Shown here: positions 1 to 6,432 of the stretch, in pieces | How the letters are laid out: each line of letters starts with the position of its first letter | How positions within the stretch are numbered: the stretch's first letter is position 1 | Origin: a virus | IMG/VR virus record: IMGVR_UViG_3300005917_000020 | Span: 1 to 26,956 of that record | Direction: 5' to 3' (one strand) | Length of the DNA stretch: 26,956 bases | Made by a program: the position numbers and the translations under genes | Notes under the pieces: model-generated | Database searches by the model: none | What the model was told of the DNA's origin: nothing | Seen by the model: the letters and a program-made list of their open reading frames with translations, nothing else

Positions 1-2
1 CA

Positions 3-290
3 GCCTACGGAGGATATAAGGCCGGAGGCGCTCTGGAGAATACCCGTAAGATGAATTACGTCAAGGGATTATCCAATGAAAGCCCTTTTAAAGGTAGATA
101 TATGTCCGGAGAATACGATAAAGAAAGAACAGATCTTCTAGATAAATATAAGATGCTGTGGACAACATATCGTAAAGAGAATGTAGGGCCTCTCAAACAT
201 AAGGCTATTAACTTCAATAACAAAGCTAAAAGAAAAGATCCTGAAGGATATCAAATCCTTACAGGAGATAAAAACCCTCCTAAGGTATAA
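3..290 (+). CDS. 3' end of an upstream gene, unknown function (5' partial)
   Basis: The frame is open from the first bases of the window, and the residues before the first ATG (position 51) look coding (Gly/Ala/Lys-rich, reading AYGGYKAGGALENTRK). There is no ribosome-binding site in front of the ATG at 51. I therefore treat this as the last 95 residues of a gene that begins upstream. The visible part is basic and hydrophilic, with no membrane segment and no motif I recognise. A piece near position 65-105, reading KGLSNESPFKG, faintly resembles the start of the small protein at 4652 (RGVRDGTGPYKGS), too short to prove kinship. It stops one base before the next gene starts, so the two are probably translated together. 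An independent 79-residue gene from 51 is possible but less likely. Confidence 0.6.
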   Translation, partial: AYGGYKAGGALENTRKMNYVKGLSNESPFKGRYMSGEYDKERTDLLDKYKMLWTTYRKENVGPLKHKAINFNNKAKRKDPEGYQILTGDKNPPKV

Positions 291-291
291 T

Positions 292-2640
292 ATGAATACT
301 ATTGAAAAAGATCCGGCTGTTACTAAAAAGGAATTATCCTACATTCTTGGAGGTACTGGCCTAACAGGAGCAGGCCTGGCCGCAGGGAAAGCATCCCGAG
401 ATATACAGGATATCGGGATGCACCTGACAGACTGGGAAAGAGGTACAGGTCTATTGGGAGATACTGAAGTTCCCAGTCTGGCTTCCTATAACAAAGCTCT
501 TAAGAAGTATGTTAAAGGAGGTCGGGAGACTCTGCGCAGTAAGATACTGGGCATGCCTGTCCCCCTCTGGGCTATAAAGGGTAAAGTATCTGCTGGAGCT
601 AATGCGGCTATTTTAAGAGATAAGCTCACACTTAAAGCGATGCGGTTGACAAGATCTAATATCCCTCAGGAAATCTGGGACGCCGCTTACAATACTAAGC
701 ATATTACAGATGAAAAAAATAGTCTTCTACACCATTACAATATGTTCTATAAGTCCAATCAAAAAGCTACTAAGAAGTATATGTTCAATAAGCATATCTG
801 GGATGCTTTCGGAGAAGATATACCGGAACATTACAAATTTTTAAGTGATATGGATGTTCCCCTATCTGCAAGATTATCCAAACTTAATAAGATGAGTCCG
901 GAAACTTACAAAAAGGTAGTGGATAAATTAAGACATGCTTTTTTGCAGATAGGGGGGAGTGCTAAAGATAGTTTACGTGGGTGGTCTTCCGTATATTCAC
1001 AGACTATCAATCCGACTATAAACAAAATATTCCCTAAACTTAAAAAGGCAGGGCTGGGAGCTGTTATTGCCGGAGGAGCTATGACTATCTTGGGACTGGC
1101 TGCTTTGTTACGCAGGAAACAGGGAGAGAAATCTGTTCTTAAGAAAGCTTCCGAAGGTATAGCAGATAATACAATCATACCTGCCGCCGGATTAGTAGGT
1201 GGTACAGGACTTGCAGCTCACGGAGTAGGAACTATCAGGCGTCCTCTTAATGTAGGGCTGTCTTGGGGGGAACAAGCTCAGTGGGGTGCGGGACATAAGA
1301 CTCCGGGGAAAGTCCTGGAAAATATGCTAGAGGGTCTAACAGCTAATGATAAAAGAGTTAAACTTATTAAAGACATAAGAGGTAAAGCAGGGCTGGTCCC
1401 TGCCAATCTATCCAATACTCCTTTCGATCTGTATTTCTCCACAGGGATGGGAGCTGCCGTAGATTCAGGAGCTATTGAGAACCCATTTCGAAGACTTATA
1501 GGAGGACATCAAGTAAGTAATGTGAGTCGTAAAATAGCTCCTGGAGGATATGTGGGATACTTAACAGACGCAGGTGAAATGGCAGAAACCACTCCTTATA
1601 AAGAACAGAAGGTTATAAGAAATCATAAAAAGCCACTGATTAAAGATAAAATGATAACCTGGGGAGATACTGGAGATACAGCTAAAGATATGAAGCAGTT
1701 GATGACATCGGATAAGGGCCCTTCTTTATTGGATATAGGTGTGACTAAGAAAATCTCCACTATAAGTAAAGTAGATGCTCTTAACAAGATAATCCTTAAT
1801 AACCCCGATGTAGCTATCAGCCCCAAGAATAGCATGTTGTTTAAAAACATAGGTAATAAACGTATTGTTACAATAGTAGGGTCAGGCCGGGGAGACCAGG
1901 TGGCATACAGAGCTTTGAAATTAAGAACAGCCCTTAAGAAGATAGGCAGACTGGATGATGTACAGATAGTGGCTGTAATGGCGGGAGGGACAAGTCCTCT
2001 GGGAGGCTTAGTGCATAAACTGCCGGATATTATAGGTTTCGACAGACTCCCCAGAGATGCATATATTGCCACCCAGCGTATCAGTGATACCATTATAGGA
2101 AGTAGCGGTACATCTTCTTTATTCGAATCTCTGGGCTTACCTTCTAAACTTATATTACACCCAGCCCAGAATGCTTTAAGGGATTTAGAATTTAAATTAA
2201 TATCCAAGCCAGGTACTATACCCAACATGTTGTGGAAAGATTTTCCGGGAGATTCGAAAAAAGCTTTAGAACGTATGACGCATGTGGATCTTGATTGGTG
2301 GAATAAAGGTAATAAAATACTGGCGAGTAAGTATAAGGGAGTATCTATGGCCCAGACTCCCGAGGAATGGATTAAAGTTATTTTTGATGACAAGGTATCT
2401 GAAAAGGATCTGGTTATAAGGAGCAGGCAGTTACTCAGGAATATGTCTAAAGGAGCAGGTAAGTTAAGGAAGACACATTTACCTAGACTTATCAGGAATG
2501 CTAAACGTATGAAGACATTGAGGGGAGCAGGCCTGTTGGGGCTGGCGAGTCTTCCTATAGGATATTCTGTACACAAACTTATAGATATACTCAGAGATAA
2601 GAAGGAGAAAAGAAATGAACAAGACAGCCTCCTTCCGTAA
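292..2640 (+). CDS. Large membrane-type phage protein with GT-B/MurG-like C-terminal half
   Basis: 782 residues. The N-terminal half has several Gly/Ala-rich hydrophobic stretches: residues ~16-32, a clear membrane-type helix at ~252-274 ending in RRK, and ~300-312. Another lies at the extreme C-terminus, ~760-775. Residues ~525-640 read like the donor-binding half of a GT-B glycosyltransferase. A strand-loop VTIVGSGRGDQ is at ~526. Then DTIIGSSGTSSLFESLGLP (~600-618) matches the style of MurG and diacylglycerol glucosyltransferases, where a Gly-Ser/Ala-rich loop precedes a helix with a conserved Glu and then 'LP'. That family transfers sugars from UDP-sugars. The function here is inferred from short motif resemblance only. 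The first half has no family I know. The position among virion-type genes fits a structural or ejected protein. It overlaps the next gene by 26 bases. Confidence 0.75.
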   Translation: MNTIEKDPAVTKKELSYILGGTGLTGAGLAAGKASRDIQDIGMHLTDWERGTGLLGDTEVPSLASYNKALKKYVKGGRETLRSKILGMPVPLWAIKGKVSAGANAAILRDKLTLKAMRLTRSNIPQEIWDAAYNTKHITDEKNSLLHHYNMFYKSNQKATKKYMFNKHIWDAFGEDIPEHYKFLSDMDVPLSARLSKLNKMSPETYKKVVDKLRHAFLQIGGSAKDSLRGWSSVYSQTINPTINKIFPKLKKAGLGAVIAGGAMTILGLAALLRRKQGEKSVLKKASEGIADNTIIPAAGLVGGTGLAAHGVGTIRRPLNVGLSWGEQAQWGAGHKTPGKVLENMLEGLTANDKRVKLIKDIRGKAGLVPANLSNTPFDLYFSTGMGAAVDSGAIENPFRRLIGGHQVSNVSRKIAPGGYVGYLTDAGEMAETTPYKEQKVIRNHKKPLIKDKMITWGDTGDTAKDMKQLMTSDKGPSLLDIGVTKKISTISKVDALNKIILNNPDVAISPKNSMLFKNIGNKRIVTIVGSGRGDQVAYRALKLRTALKKIGRLDDVQIVAVMAGGTSPLGGLVHKLPDIIGFDRLPRDAYIATQRISDTIIGSSGTSSLFESLGLPSKLILHPAQNALRDLEFKLISKPGTIPNMLWKDFPGDSKKALERMTHVDLDWWNKGNKILASKYKGVSMAQTPEEWIKVIFDDKVSEKDLVIRSRQLLRNMSKGAGKLRKTHLPRLIRNAKRMKTLRGAGLLGLASLPIGYSVHKLIDILRDKKEKRNEQDSLLP

Positions 2641-3094
2641 CTTCGCAGGAAACATACACGACTATGCCAGAGCTACGGGACTTACTATGTCCCAGCTGCA
2701 GAGTAGGAGTGCTAAGGCTCGTAAAGCTAAAGAGGCTCTTAGGGCTGTTATACCCTACGACTTCTTCAAGACCAGAGAAGGACTCAAGTATCTTGCGGAG
2801 ACTACAGTAGGATTCGATACAGACGCTTTATCCAAACTCAGAAAGATAGGATCTATGCACAAGACAGCATACTACATGGGATATATAGGTAAGACTGCTT
2901 TGGACCTGGATATAAATAAAGGAGATATTCTTTTAGGCGGAAGGTTCAAGAACAAACGGATGGAAGTTAAAGATATAGGGACAGACGAACTGGGACAGCC
3001 CACAGTCAACGGTCGAAAGCTTCTAAGCTTCCGTATCGAGAAGAAACTTCCTAAGAACAAGCAGAGCAAGATAACACAGGAGAAGCTTAATTAA
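2615..3094 (+). CDS. Small virion-type protein with N-terminal and internal tag motifs
   Basis: 159 residues, starting inside the end of the previous gene; AGGAG-like AAGGAG lies just before the ATG. It begins MNKTASF, a short form of the tag shared by many proteins here. Residues 81-97 carry a second, fuller copy, MHKTAYYMGYIGKTALD, starting at an in-frame ATG (2855) with AGGA just upstream. The protein may therefore also be made as a 79-residue form, or the tag copy may be a processing or targeting site. The C-terminal ~60 residues (after INKGDILLGGRFKN) form a compact, basic, Gly-rich region that looks like a folded domain; I cannot name it. The N-terminal half is helical and Lys/Arg/Ala-rich. 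Its stop codon lies inside the promoter/hairpin repeat of cargo island 1. Confidence 0.75.
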   Translation: MNKTASFRNFAGNIHDYARATGLTMSQLQSRSAKARKAKEALRAVIPYDFFKTREGLKYLAETTVGFDTDALSKLRKIGSMHKTAYYMGYIGKTALDLDINKGDILLGGRFKNKRMEVKDIGTDELGQPTVNGRKLLSFRIEKKLPKNKQSKITQEKLN

Positions 3095-3148
3095 TCTCCT
3101 TTTATTGGCATTATATACTAGAAATATATAACTCTAATTTAAAGGAGG
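3087..3148 (+). promoter_or_regulatory. Promoter/hairpin element, copy 1 (Shine-Dalgarno sequestering)
   Basis: This 62-base stretch is nearly identical to 19070-19132, with one small indel and a few changes. It holds TTGGCA (3105-3110), 16 bases, then TATAAC (3127-3132), a sigma70-style promoter shape. CTCCTTT (3096-3102) is the exact reverse complement of AAAGGAG (3141-3147), the Shine-Dalgarno of the next gene. An inner TATATACT/AATATATA palindrome (3112-3119 / 3123-3130) has one C-A mismatch. An mRNA reading through from upstream could fold and hide the ribosome site. One starting at the internal promoter would lack the left arm. The repeat and complementarity are seen directly; the regulatory reading is inferred. 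Confidence 0.65.
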
Positions 3149-3151
3149 AGT

Positions 3152-3412
3152 ATGAAAGATAAATTAAAGATAGGAAATGATACAGAAGTAGCTGGGAAAA
3201 TGATATCATTTGAACCGGGAAGTTCTTGTGAATCTCTTACATTTGCCGAATTTAGCGGAATACTCAATACTATTAAAATAGAAACTGAGGGACGCATATA
3301 TACTTTTAAAGATTGTAGTTTTTCAATTAACATTAAAAGTTTCGATTATAGTGTAGAATGCAACAAAAAACTTATAAAGGAGAGGGATTATGAAGAAAGC
3401 AAAGAATGCTAA
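3152..3412 (+). CDS. Small protein of unknown function, cargo island 1
   Basis: 86 residues. The start is set by AAAGGAGG four to ten bases upstream, at the end of the promoter/hairpin repeat. The sequence is of mixed charge, with alternating hydrophobic residues that suggest a small beta-rich fold (for example GKMISFEPGSSCESLTF and GRIYTFKDCSFSINIK). It has four cysteines but no CxxC pair, and no membrane segment. I recognise no family. It is the first gene of a three-gene unit inserted between virion-type genes, and it overlaps the next gene by 23 bases, so translation is probably coupled. It lacks the N-terminal tag of the surrounding proteins, which supports an accessory, non-structural role. 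Confidence 0.7.
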   Translation: MKDKLKIGNDTEVAGKMISFEPGSSCESLTFAEFSGILNTIKIETEGRIYTFKDCSFSINIKSFDYSVECNKKLIKERDYEESKEC

Positions 3413-3656
3413 AGAAGCATGGGATATGCAGGAGATGTACAAAGATAAGCCACACGGTTGGATACAATGGAAAGGTACAGATGTCTGTATGGATATCCAT
3501 TGTAAATGCGGCGCTTCTTGTCATATAGACGCCGATTTTGCTTATAACGTAAAGTGCATGGGATGCGGTACCGTGTATATGTGTAATGGACATATAGAGC
3601 TTATCGAGCTCGAAGAAACTCCGGTACAATGTGTTGTTAACGCATCTGTTTGTTAA
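3390..3656 (+). CDS. Small zinc-ribbon-like phage protein
   Basis: 88 residues. AAAGGAGAGGG directly precedes the ATG at 3390, inside the end of the previous gene. Residues ~33-65 contain C-x(4)-C-x-C-x(3)-C and then CMGCGTVYMC, i.e. paired cysteines of the kind that hold one zinc ion in a ribbon or knuckle. After it comes the segment NGHIELIELEETP. Tryptophan-rich WIQWKG lies just before the first cysteines. Proteins of this small Cys-rich type are common in phage and bacterial genomes as uncharacterised genes. A role in nucleic-acid or protein binding is plausible but not shown. It is the second gene of cargo island 1; 23 bases separate it from the next start. Confidence 0.75.
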   Translation: MKKAKNAKEAWDMQEMYKDKPHGWIQWKGTDVCMDIHCKCGASCHIDADFAYNVKCMGCGTVYMCNGHIELIELEETPVQCVVNASVC

Positions 3657-3679
3657 TTGAGAATATGAAAGGAGAAAAT

Positions 3680-4609
3680 ATGATTCTACCAATAGAGGAA
3701 GCTAGAAGAATATACAAAGGAGCTATAATACATAAAACAGCCCTGATAGAAGAAGGAGCTGAAATACATGAAGGGGTTGAGATAGGCGCTCATACTATAA
3801 TACATTCTAAAGCTATAATACATTCTAAAGCTAAAATATGTAAAGGGGCTATAGTGTATGCGGGGGCTGAAATAGCTTCTGAGGCTAAAATATGTAACGG
3901 GGCTATAATATATACCGGAGCTATAGTAGGTACCGGAGCTATAGTAGGTGACGGAGCTATAATAAATGCTAAGTCTAAAATATACGCAGAGGCTAAAATA
4001 GGTGCGGGGTCTGAAATACTTGCGGAGACTATAGTAGGTGACGGAGCTGTCGTACACGAGGGAGTTATAATAGCTAGGGCTGTAGTACATTCCAAAGCTA
4101 TAATAGGTAAGAAGGCTGAAATAGGTATAGGAGCTATAATACAGGAAGGGGCTGAAGTAGGTGCCGGAGTTATAATAGGTGCCGGGGCTGTAGTACATGT
4201 TAAGAAGCATGTATTTCTAGGAGGTACTTGTAACGAAAGTACCTGGCGGAATAGAATGATGATACATCTTAGTGAGGACGGGCTGGATTATTATAATCCG
4301 GTGGTCGAAGACGACGGGACACTTGAATGTATGCGGGAGGAATTGAAGCAGAGAGAAATATGTGACTACTGCTTGTATACAATAACTCCTAAGATGACAG
4401 GTTCTTATGCTGTTGCTGAAGTAGTTGATGACAGCAACAAACGTCCCGACAGAACAGTTCTGGTAATATTAACAGAGGATGGTGACCGGAAGTTCACAGA
4501 GGGTCAGTTGAAGTCTCTTGGGGCTGTAGCTACTATGGTGAAGAATAATGGGGCTGTATACTTCGATAATTTGAAAGAAGCATCGAAGTATATGTCCAGA
4601 GATAAATAA
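3680..4609 (+). CDS. Left-handed beta-helix fused to nucleoside 2-deoxyribosyltransferase-like domain
   Basis: 309 residues. The start at 3680 has AAAGGAG five bases upstream; an in-frame upstream start at 3650 lacks this. Residues ~10-172 are an almost pure hexapeptide repeat ([G/A]-[A/x]-[E/x]-[I/V]-x-x, about 27 units such as GAIIYT GAIVGT GAIVGD). This is the hallmark of a left-handed beta-helix as in LpxA-type acyltransferases and gamma-carbonic anhydrases. Residues ~177-309 start FLGGTCNESTWR and contain KQREICDYCLYTITP and a Glu (E247) in SYAVAEVVDDS. This pattern matches the Nuc_deoxyri_tr2 group (PF15891-type), related to enzymes that swap or hydrolyse nucleobases. The helix has no obvious acyltransferase His, so it may be a trimerisation scaffold. 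Last gene of cargo island 1, followed at once by a terminator. Confidence 0.85.
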   Translation: MILPIEEARRIYKGAIIHKTALIEEGAEIHEGVEIGAHTIIHSKAIIHSKAKICKGAIVYAGAEIASEAKICNGAIIYTGAIVGTGAIVGDGAIINAKSKIYAEAKIGAGSEILAETIVGDGAVVHEGVIIARAVVHSKAIIGKKAEIGIGAIIQEGAEVGAGVIIGAGAVVHVKKHVFLGGTCNESTWRNRMMIHLSEDGLDYYNPVVEDDGTLECMREELKQREICDYCLYTITPKMTGSYAVAEVVDDSNKRPDRTVLVILTEDGDRKFTEGQLKSLGAVATMVKNNGAVYFDNLKEASKYMSRDK

Positions 4610-4611
4610 AC

Positions 4612-4635
4612 AGAAGGGGTATAACCCCTTCTTTT
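4612..4635 (+). terminator. Intrinsic terminator after cargo island 1
   Basis: AGAAGGGG (4612-4619), a 5-base loop TATAA and CCCCTTCT (4625-4632) form a perfect 8-bp stem followed by TTT. It sits two bases after the stop codon of the hexapeptide fusion gene. The tract continues as TTTTAACT, a run also found after the two other terminators in this window. Confidence 0.8.
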
Positions 4636-4651
4636 AACTAAAGGTAAGAAA

Positions 4652-4825
4652 ATGAGTAATGCAATACGAGGAGTTAGAGACGGAACAGGCCCTTACAAAG
4701 GATCTGCTGTTAAATCTGTAAGCGATAAAGGACGTAGACAACTGACGGGACAGCCCTGCCCTTACGATCCGAAAGTAAAAGAGATACTTGATAAGTACAG
4801 AAGAATCTATAAAAAGAAAGTTTAA
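4652..4825 (+). CDS. 57-residue phage protein, unknown function
   Basis: A small gene between two terminators. The ATG at 4652 is preceded by AAAGGTAAGAAA, a usable ribosome site. The protein begins MSNAIRGVRDGTGPYKG and continues basic, with a CPYD turn and a Lys/Arg-rich end (residues ~44-57, YRRIYKKKV). There is no membrane segment or metal site, and it has a single cysteine. The GTGPYKGS segment recalls short basic proteins often annotated as hypothetical in phages; I cannot assign a role. Its last codons form the left arm of the next terminator, so gene and terminator have been closely fitted together. It is too short for most gene callers, but codon use, start signal and fit to the terminator support it. 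Confidence 0.65.
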   Translation: MSNAIRGVRDGTGPYKGSAVKSVSDKGRRQLTGQPCPYDPKVKEILDKYRRIYKKKV

Positions 4826-4837
4826 CGACTTTCTTTT
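4812..4837 (+). terminator. Intrinsic terminator overlapping the end of the 57-residue gene
   Basis: AAAAGAAAGT (4812-4821), loop TTAACG and ACTTTCTTTT (4828-4837) form a perfect 10-bp stem. The stop codon of the upstream gene lies in the loop. The right arm supplies the U-run and leads into TTTTAACT, as at the other terminators. The A-run in the left arm means it could also act on the opposite strand. Confidence 0.75.
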
Positions 4838-4856
4838 AACTGTAACACAATAAATA

Positions 4857-4889
4857 TTGTATACGAATAAATTAACAGGTATATTATAT
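4857..4889 (+). promoter_or_regulatory. Candidate promoter for the virion-gene operon
   Basis: In the 96-base gap after the terminator, TTGTAT (4857-4862), 17 bases and TATATT (4880-4885) give a sigma70-like arrangement 33 bases before the next ATG. The 10-mer TATATTATAT (4880-4889) recurs at 20283-20292 before the other gene group that follows a terminator. The region is very AT-rich, so chance matches are likely, and the phage's own polymerase may use other signals. Confidence 0.35.
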
Positions 4890-4921
4890 CAACAGCAATT
4901 ATTAAATTTAAAGGATAAGAA

Positions 4922-5236
4922 ATGAATAAGATAGCATTTTACACAGGATATATGGATGTCATCGAAAAAGAAGCCGGGCCTATACAGATGGCTAAAAGCT
5001 ATGCAAAACATATGGGCAATGCTAACGTTAATAAATTGAGAGAAGCTCTAGAAAAGATTAAGGCCGTTACAGGAAGATATGTGCCCCCGCCTGTTTTAAC
5101 ACAAGCAGGTGCAGATGTAGCTAATGCAGAAGACATGCAGAAGTTAGTTAGATATGGTACTGGTGCAGGAGTAGTAGCAGCTGGTGCAGGTATTGCTCAG
5201 GCAACTAAAGGGAAGAAGAAAGATAAGGATAAATAA
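4922..5236 (+). CDS. Tagged small virion-type protein with Gly/Ala hydrophobic segment
   Basis: 104 residues; AAAGGATAAGAA precedes the ATG. It opens with the tag MNKIAFYTGYM and then IEKEAG at residues 14-19. In my reading this is a possible processing site after the Glu. The middle is a helical, Lys-rich segment. Residues ~79-95 (VRYGTGAGVVAAGAGIAQ) form a small-residue hydrophobic helix that could cross or sit in a membrane, followed by a strongly basic tail GKKKDKDK. It has no known family. The stop TAA shares its last A with the ATG of the next gene, whose tag is nearly identical in protein and DNA, so these two look like relatives or products of tag duplication. First gene of the long coupled operon that contains the portal and polymerase. 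Confidence 0.75.
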   Translation: MNKIAFYTGYMDVIEKEAGPIQMAKSYAKHMGNANVNKLREALEKIKAVTGRYVPPPVLTQAGADVANAEDMQKLVRYGTGAGVVAAGAGIAQATKGKKKDKDK

Positions 5237-5736
5237 TGGATAAGATAGCATTTTATACGGGATATATGGAGCTTGATAACCTTACCAAAGAATCTGGACT
5301 CATTACAGATGTCGCTAAAATTCCTTTTAAGGCTGGAGGTCTGGCATTGGAAGGGCTGGGGGGCGCTATTATAGGAGGCGGGAAACTAGGCTTAAAAAGT
5401 GGGAAATTAGCGGGTAAAGGAGCTCTCAAAAGTGGGAAGTTAGCTTTGAATAGTGGAAAACAGGTAGGTAAGGGAGTCAATGCAGCAGTCCAAGGAACTA
5501 AGAAAGCATTGATAGATGCTCCTATAGCTGTTGGAAGGGGAGCCGCTAATGCAGTTAAAAATGATTTAAAGATTGTACTTGATAAATTAAATAAAACTAA
5601 AGCTGTATCTGCCGAACCTAAGAAATTTAATAAAGACAAGTTAATTAGACAACTGGTAGGTGGTACAGCAGTAGCAGCTCCAGCTGCAGGTGTCGGATAC
5701 GCTGTTAAGAAAAGCATAGATGCTGAAAAGAAATAA
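5236..5736 (+). CDS. Tagged Gly/Lys-repeat protein
   Basis: 166 residues, starting in a TAATG overlap with the previous stop. Tag: MDKIAFYTGYM, then LTKESG at 16-21, where Ser replaces the usual Ala after K-E. Residues ~35-85 are Gly/Lys/Ala-rich with a loose repeat around SGKLAGKG, LKSGKLAL and NSGKQVGKG, giving an amphipathic basic character. Near the C-terminus (~139-155, LVGGTAVAAPAAGVGYAV) is a small-residue hydrophobic segment followed by a short basic end. The composition resembles ejected or membrane-active internal virion proteins, but I know no family. It ends in another TAATG overlap with a 54-residue gene. Its antisense strand is open by chance because of the repetitive codons. 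Confidence 0.7.
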   Translation: MDKIAFYTGYMELDNLTKESGLITDVAKIPFKAGGLALEGLGGAIIGGGKLGLKSGKLAGKGALKSGKLALNSGKQVGKGVNAAVQGTKKALIDAPIAVGRGAANAVKNDLKIVLDKLNKTKAVSAEPKKFNKDKLIRQLVGGTAVAAPAAGVGYAVKKSIDAEKK

Positions 5737-5900
5737 TGTCTGAAGAAAAGATAGCTAAACAGACTATACCGAAAGACCCGTATAGTCTGTTCGAATTACC
5801 AGAGGAAGCTCTGGAGATACTAAGACAGTTCGAAGAAGGCACTTTACCGACAATGCCTTATTACAATGATACTACTATAAAGGATATAAAAGATGAATAA
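5736..5900 (+). CDS. 54-residue acidic protein, unknown function
   Basis: A short gene whose ATG overlaps the stop of the previous gene (TAATG) and whose last bases overlap the start of the next (ATGAATAA). It begins MSEEKIAKQTIPKDPYSLF and continues with an acidic helix (roughly residues 23-36, ELPEEALEILRQFEEG). It then ends with a Tyr/Asp/Lys-rich tail. It has no tag, no membrane segment and no cysteine. The tight fit on both sides and the in-phase open frame are the main evidence that it is real. It may be a small adaptor of the adjacent virion-type proteins; nothing in the sequence says more. Confidence 0.65.
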   Translation: MSEEKIAKQTIPKDPYSLFELPEEALEILRQFEEGTLPTMPYYNDTTIKDIKDE

Positions 5901-6414
5901 GACAGCGTTTTACTTCGCATACCACAACCCTAAAGAAGCTCTAGTTATATACAGAGAGCACTATGGGGAACCCGGGGCACTCGATAAAGAAGCTACAGAA
6001 AAGCTGGCTCTGGATATGAAGTTTCTAGAGAAGATATGGGCCGATCCTAAATACAAGAAGATGCTTCTAGGAGCTGGAGGCGCAGTAGCAGGTGGTCTCG
6101 GTGGTTACGCTATGGGCGGAATGAAGGGAGCCTTGGCTGGAGCAGGTTTAGGCGGTCTCGGTGGATTCTACAGCCCTGAGATGTACAAATGGATCAATAA
6201 ACTTATAGCAGGTAAGACTAAAGCCCCAGACGCTAATCAGCAGTATGGAGCTTTTAATCCCCGTCAGAGACCTCTGGATATGCTACCTAACAGACAATAT
6301 AAAGATGAACCTTCATATCAAAATAGATTCAGAGCAAGTACAGATGGGCCTATAGATTTTGATATAGGAGAGGCTAACTTTAAACCTAATCCATGGGAAT
6401 TGAAGAAGTACTAA
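5893..6414 (+). CDS. Tagged glycine-zipper protein
   Basis: 173 residues. It begins MNKTAFYFAYH, a tag variant with Ala for Gly. The possible processing motif, LDKEA, comes later than usual (residues ~32-36), after an insert of about 20 residues. Residues ~60-96 are a classical glycine-zipper region (GAGGAVAGGLGGYAMGGMKG and GALAGAGLGGLGG). Such regions are typical of small membrane-inserting proteins, including phage internal and ejection proteins and glycine-zipper lipoproteins. There is no lipobox or signal peptide. The C-terminal third is hydrophilic, Pro/Asn/Arg-rich and probably disordered. It is the fourth in a run of coupled genes after the candidate promoter at 4857. A gap of 18 bases with AGGAG separates it from the next gene. 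Confidence 0.75.
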   Translation: MNKTAFYFAYHNPKEALVIYREHYGEPGALDKEATEKLALDMKFLEKIWADPKYKKMLLGAGGAVAGGLGGYAMGGMKGALAGAGLGGLGGFYSPEMYKWINKLIAGKTKAPDANQQYGAFNPRQRPLDMLPNRQYKDEPSYQNRFRASTDGPIDFDIGEANFKPNPWELKKY

Positions 6415-6432
6415 AAATAACAGGAGATTAAT

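Noticed and set aside
1623-2576. 317-codon open frame on the minus strand
   Set aside because: It lies wholly inside the 782-residue gene, has no ribosome site and no recognisable content; it is open because of codon bias on the + strand.
3650-3679. Earlier start for the hexapeptide fusion
   Set aside because: Not an ATG and without ribosome site, whereas 3680 has AAAGGAG at proper distance.
3686-4210. Minus-strand frames rich in Tyr/Ser or Ala/Pro opposite the hexapeptide gene
   Set aside because: They mirror the regular codons of the beta-helix repeat; composition is an artefact of the repeat.
4847-4860. Palindrome ACAATAAATATTGT as an operator
   Set aside because: Short and AT-rich, with no second copy found; it overlaps the candidate promoter but cannot be supported further.
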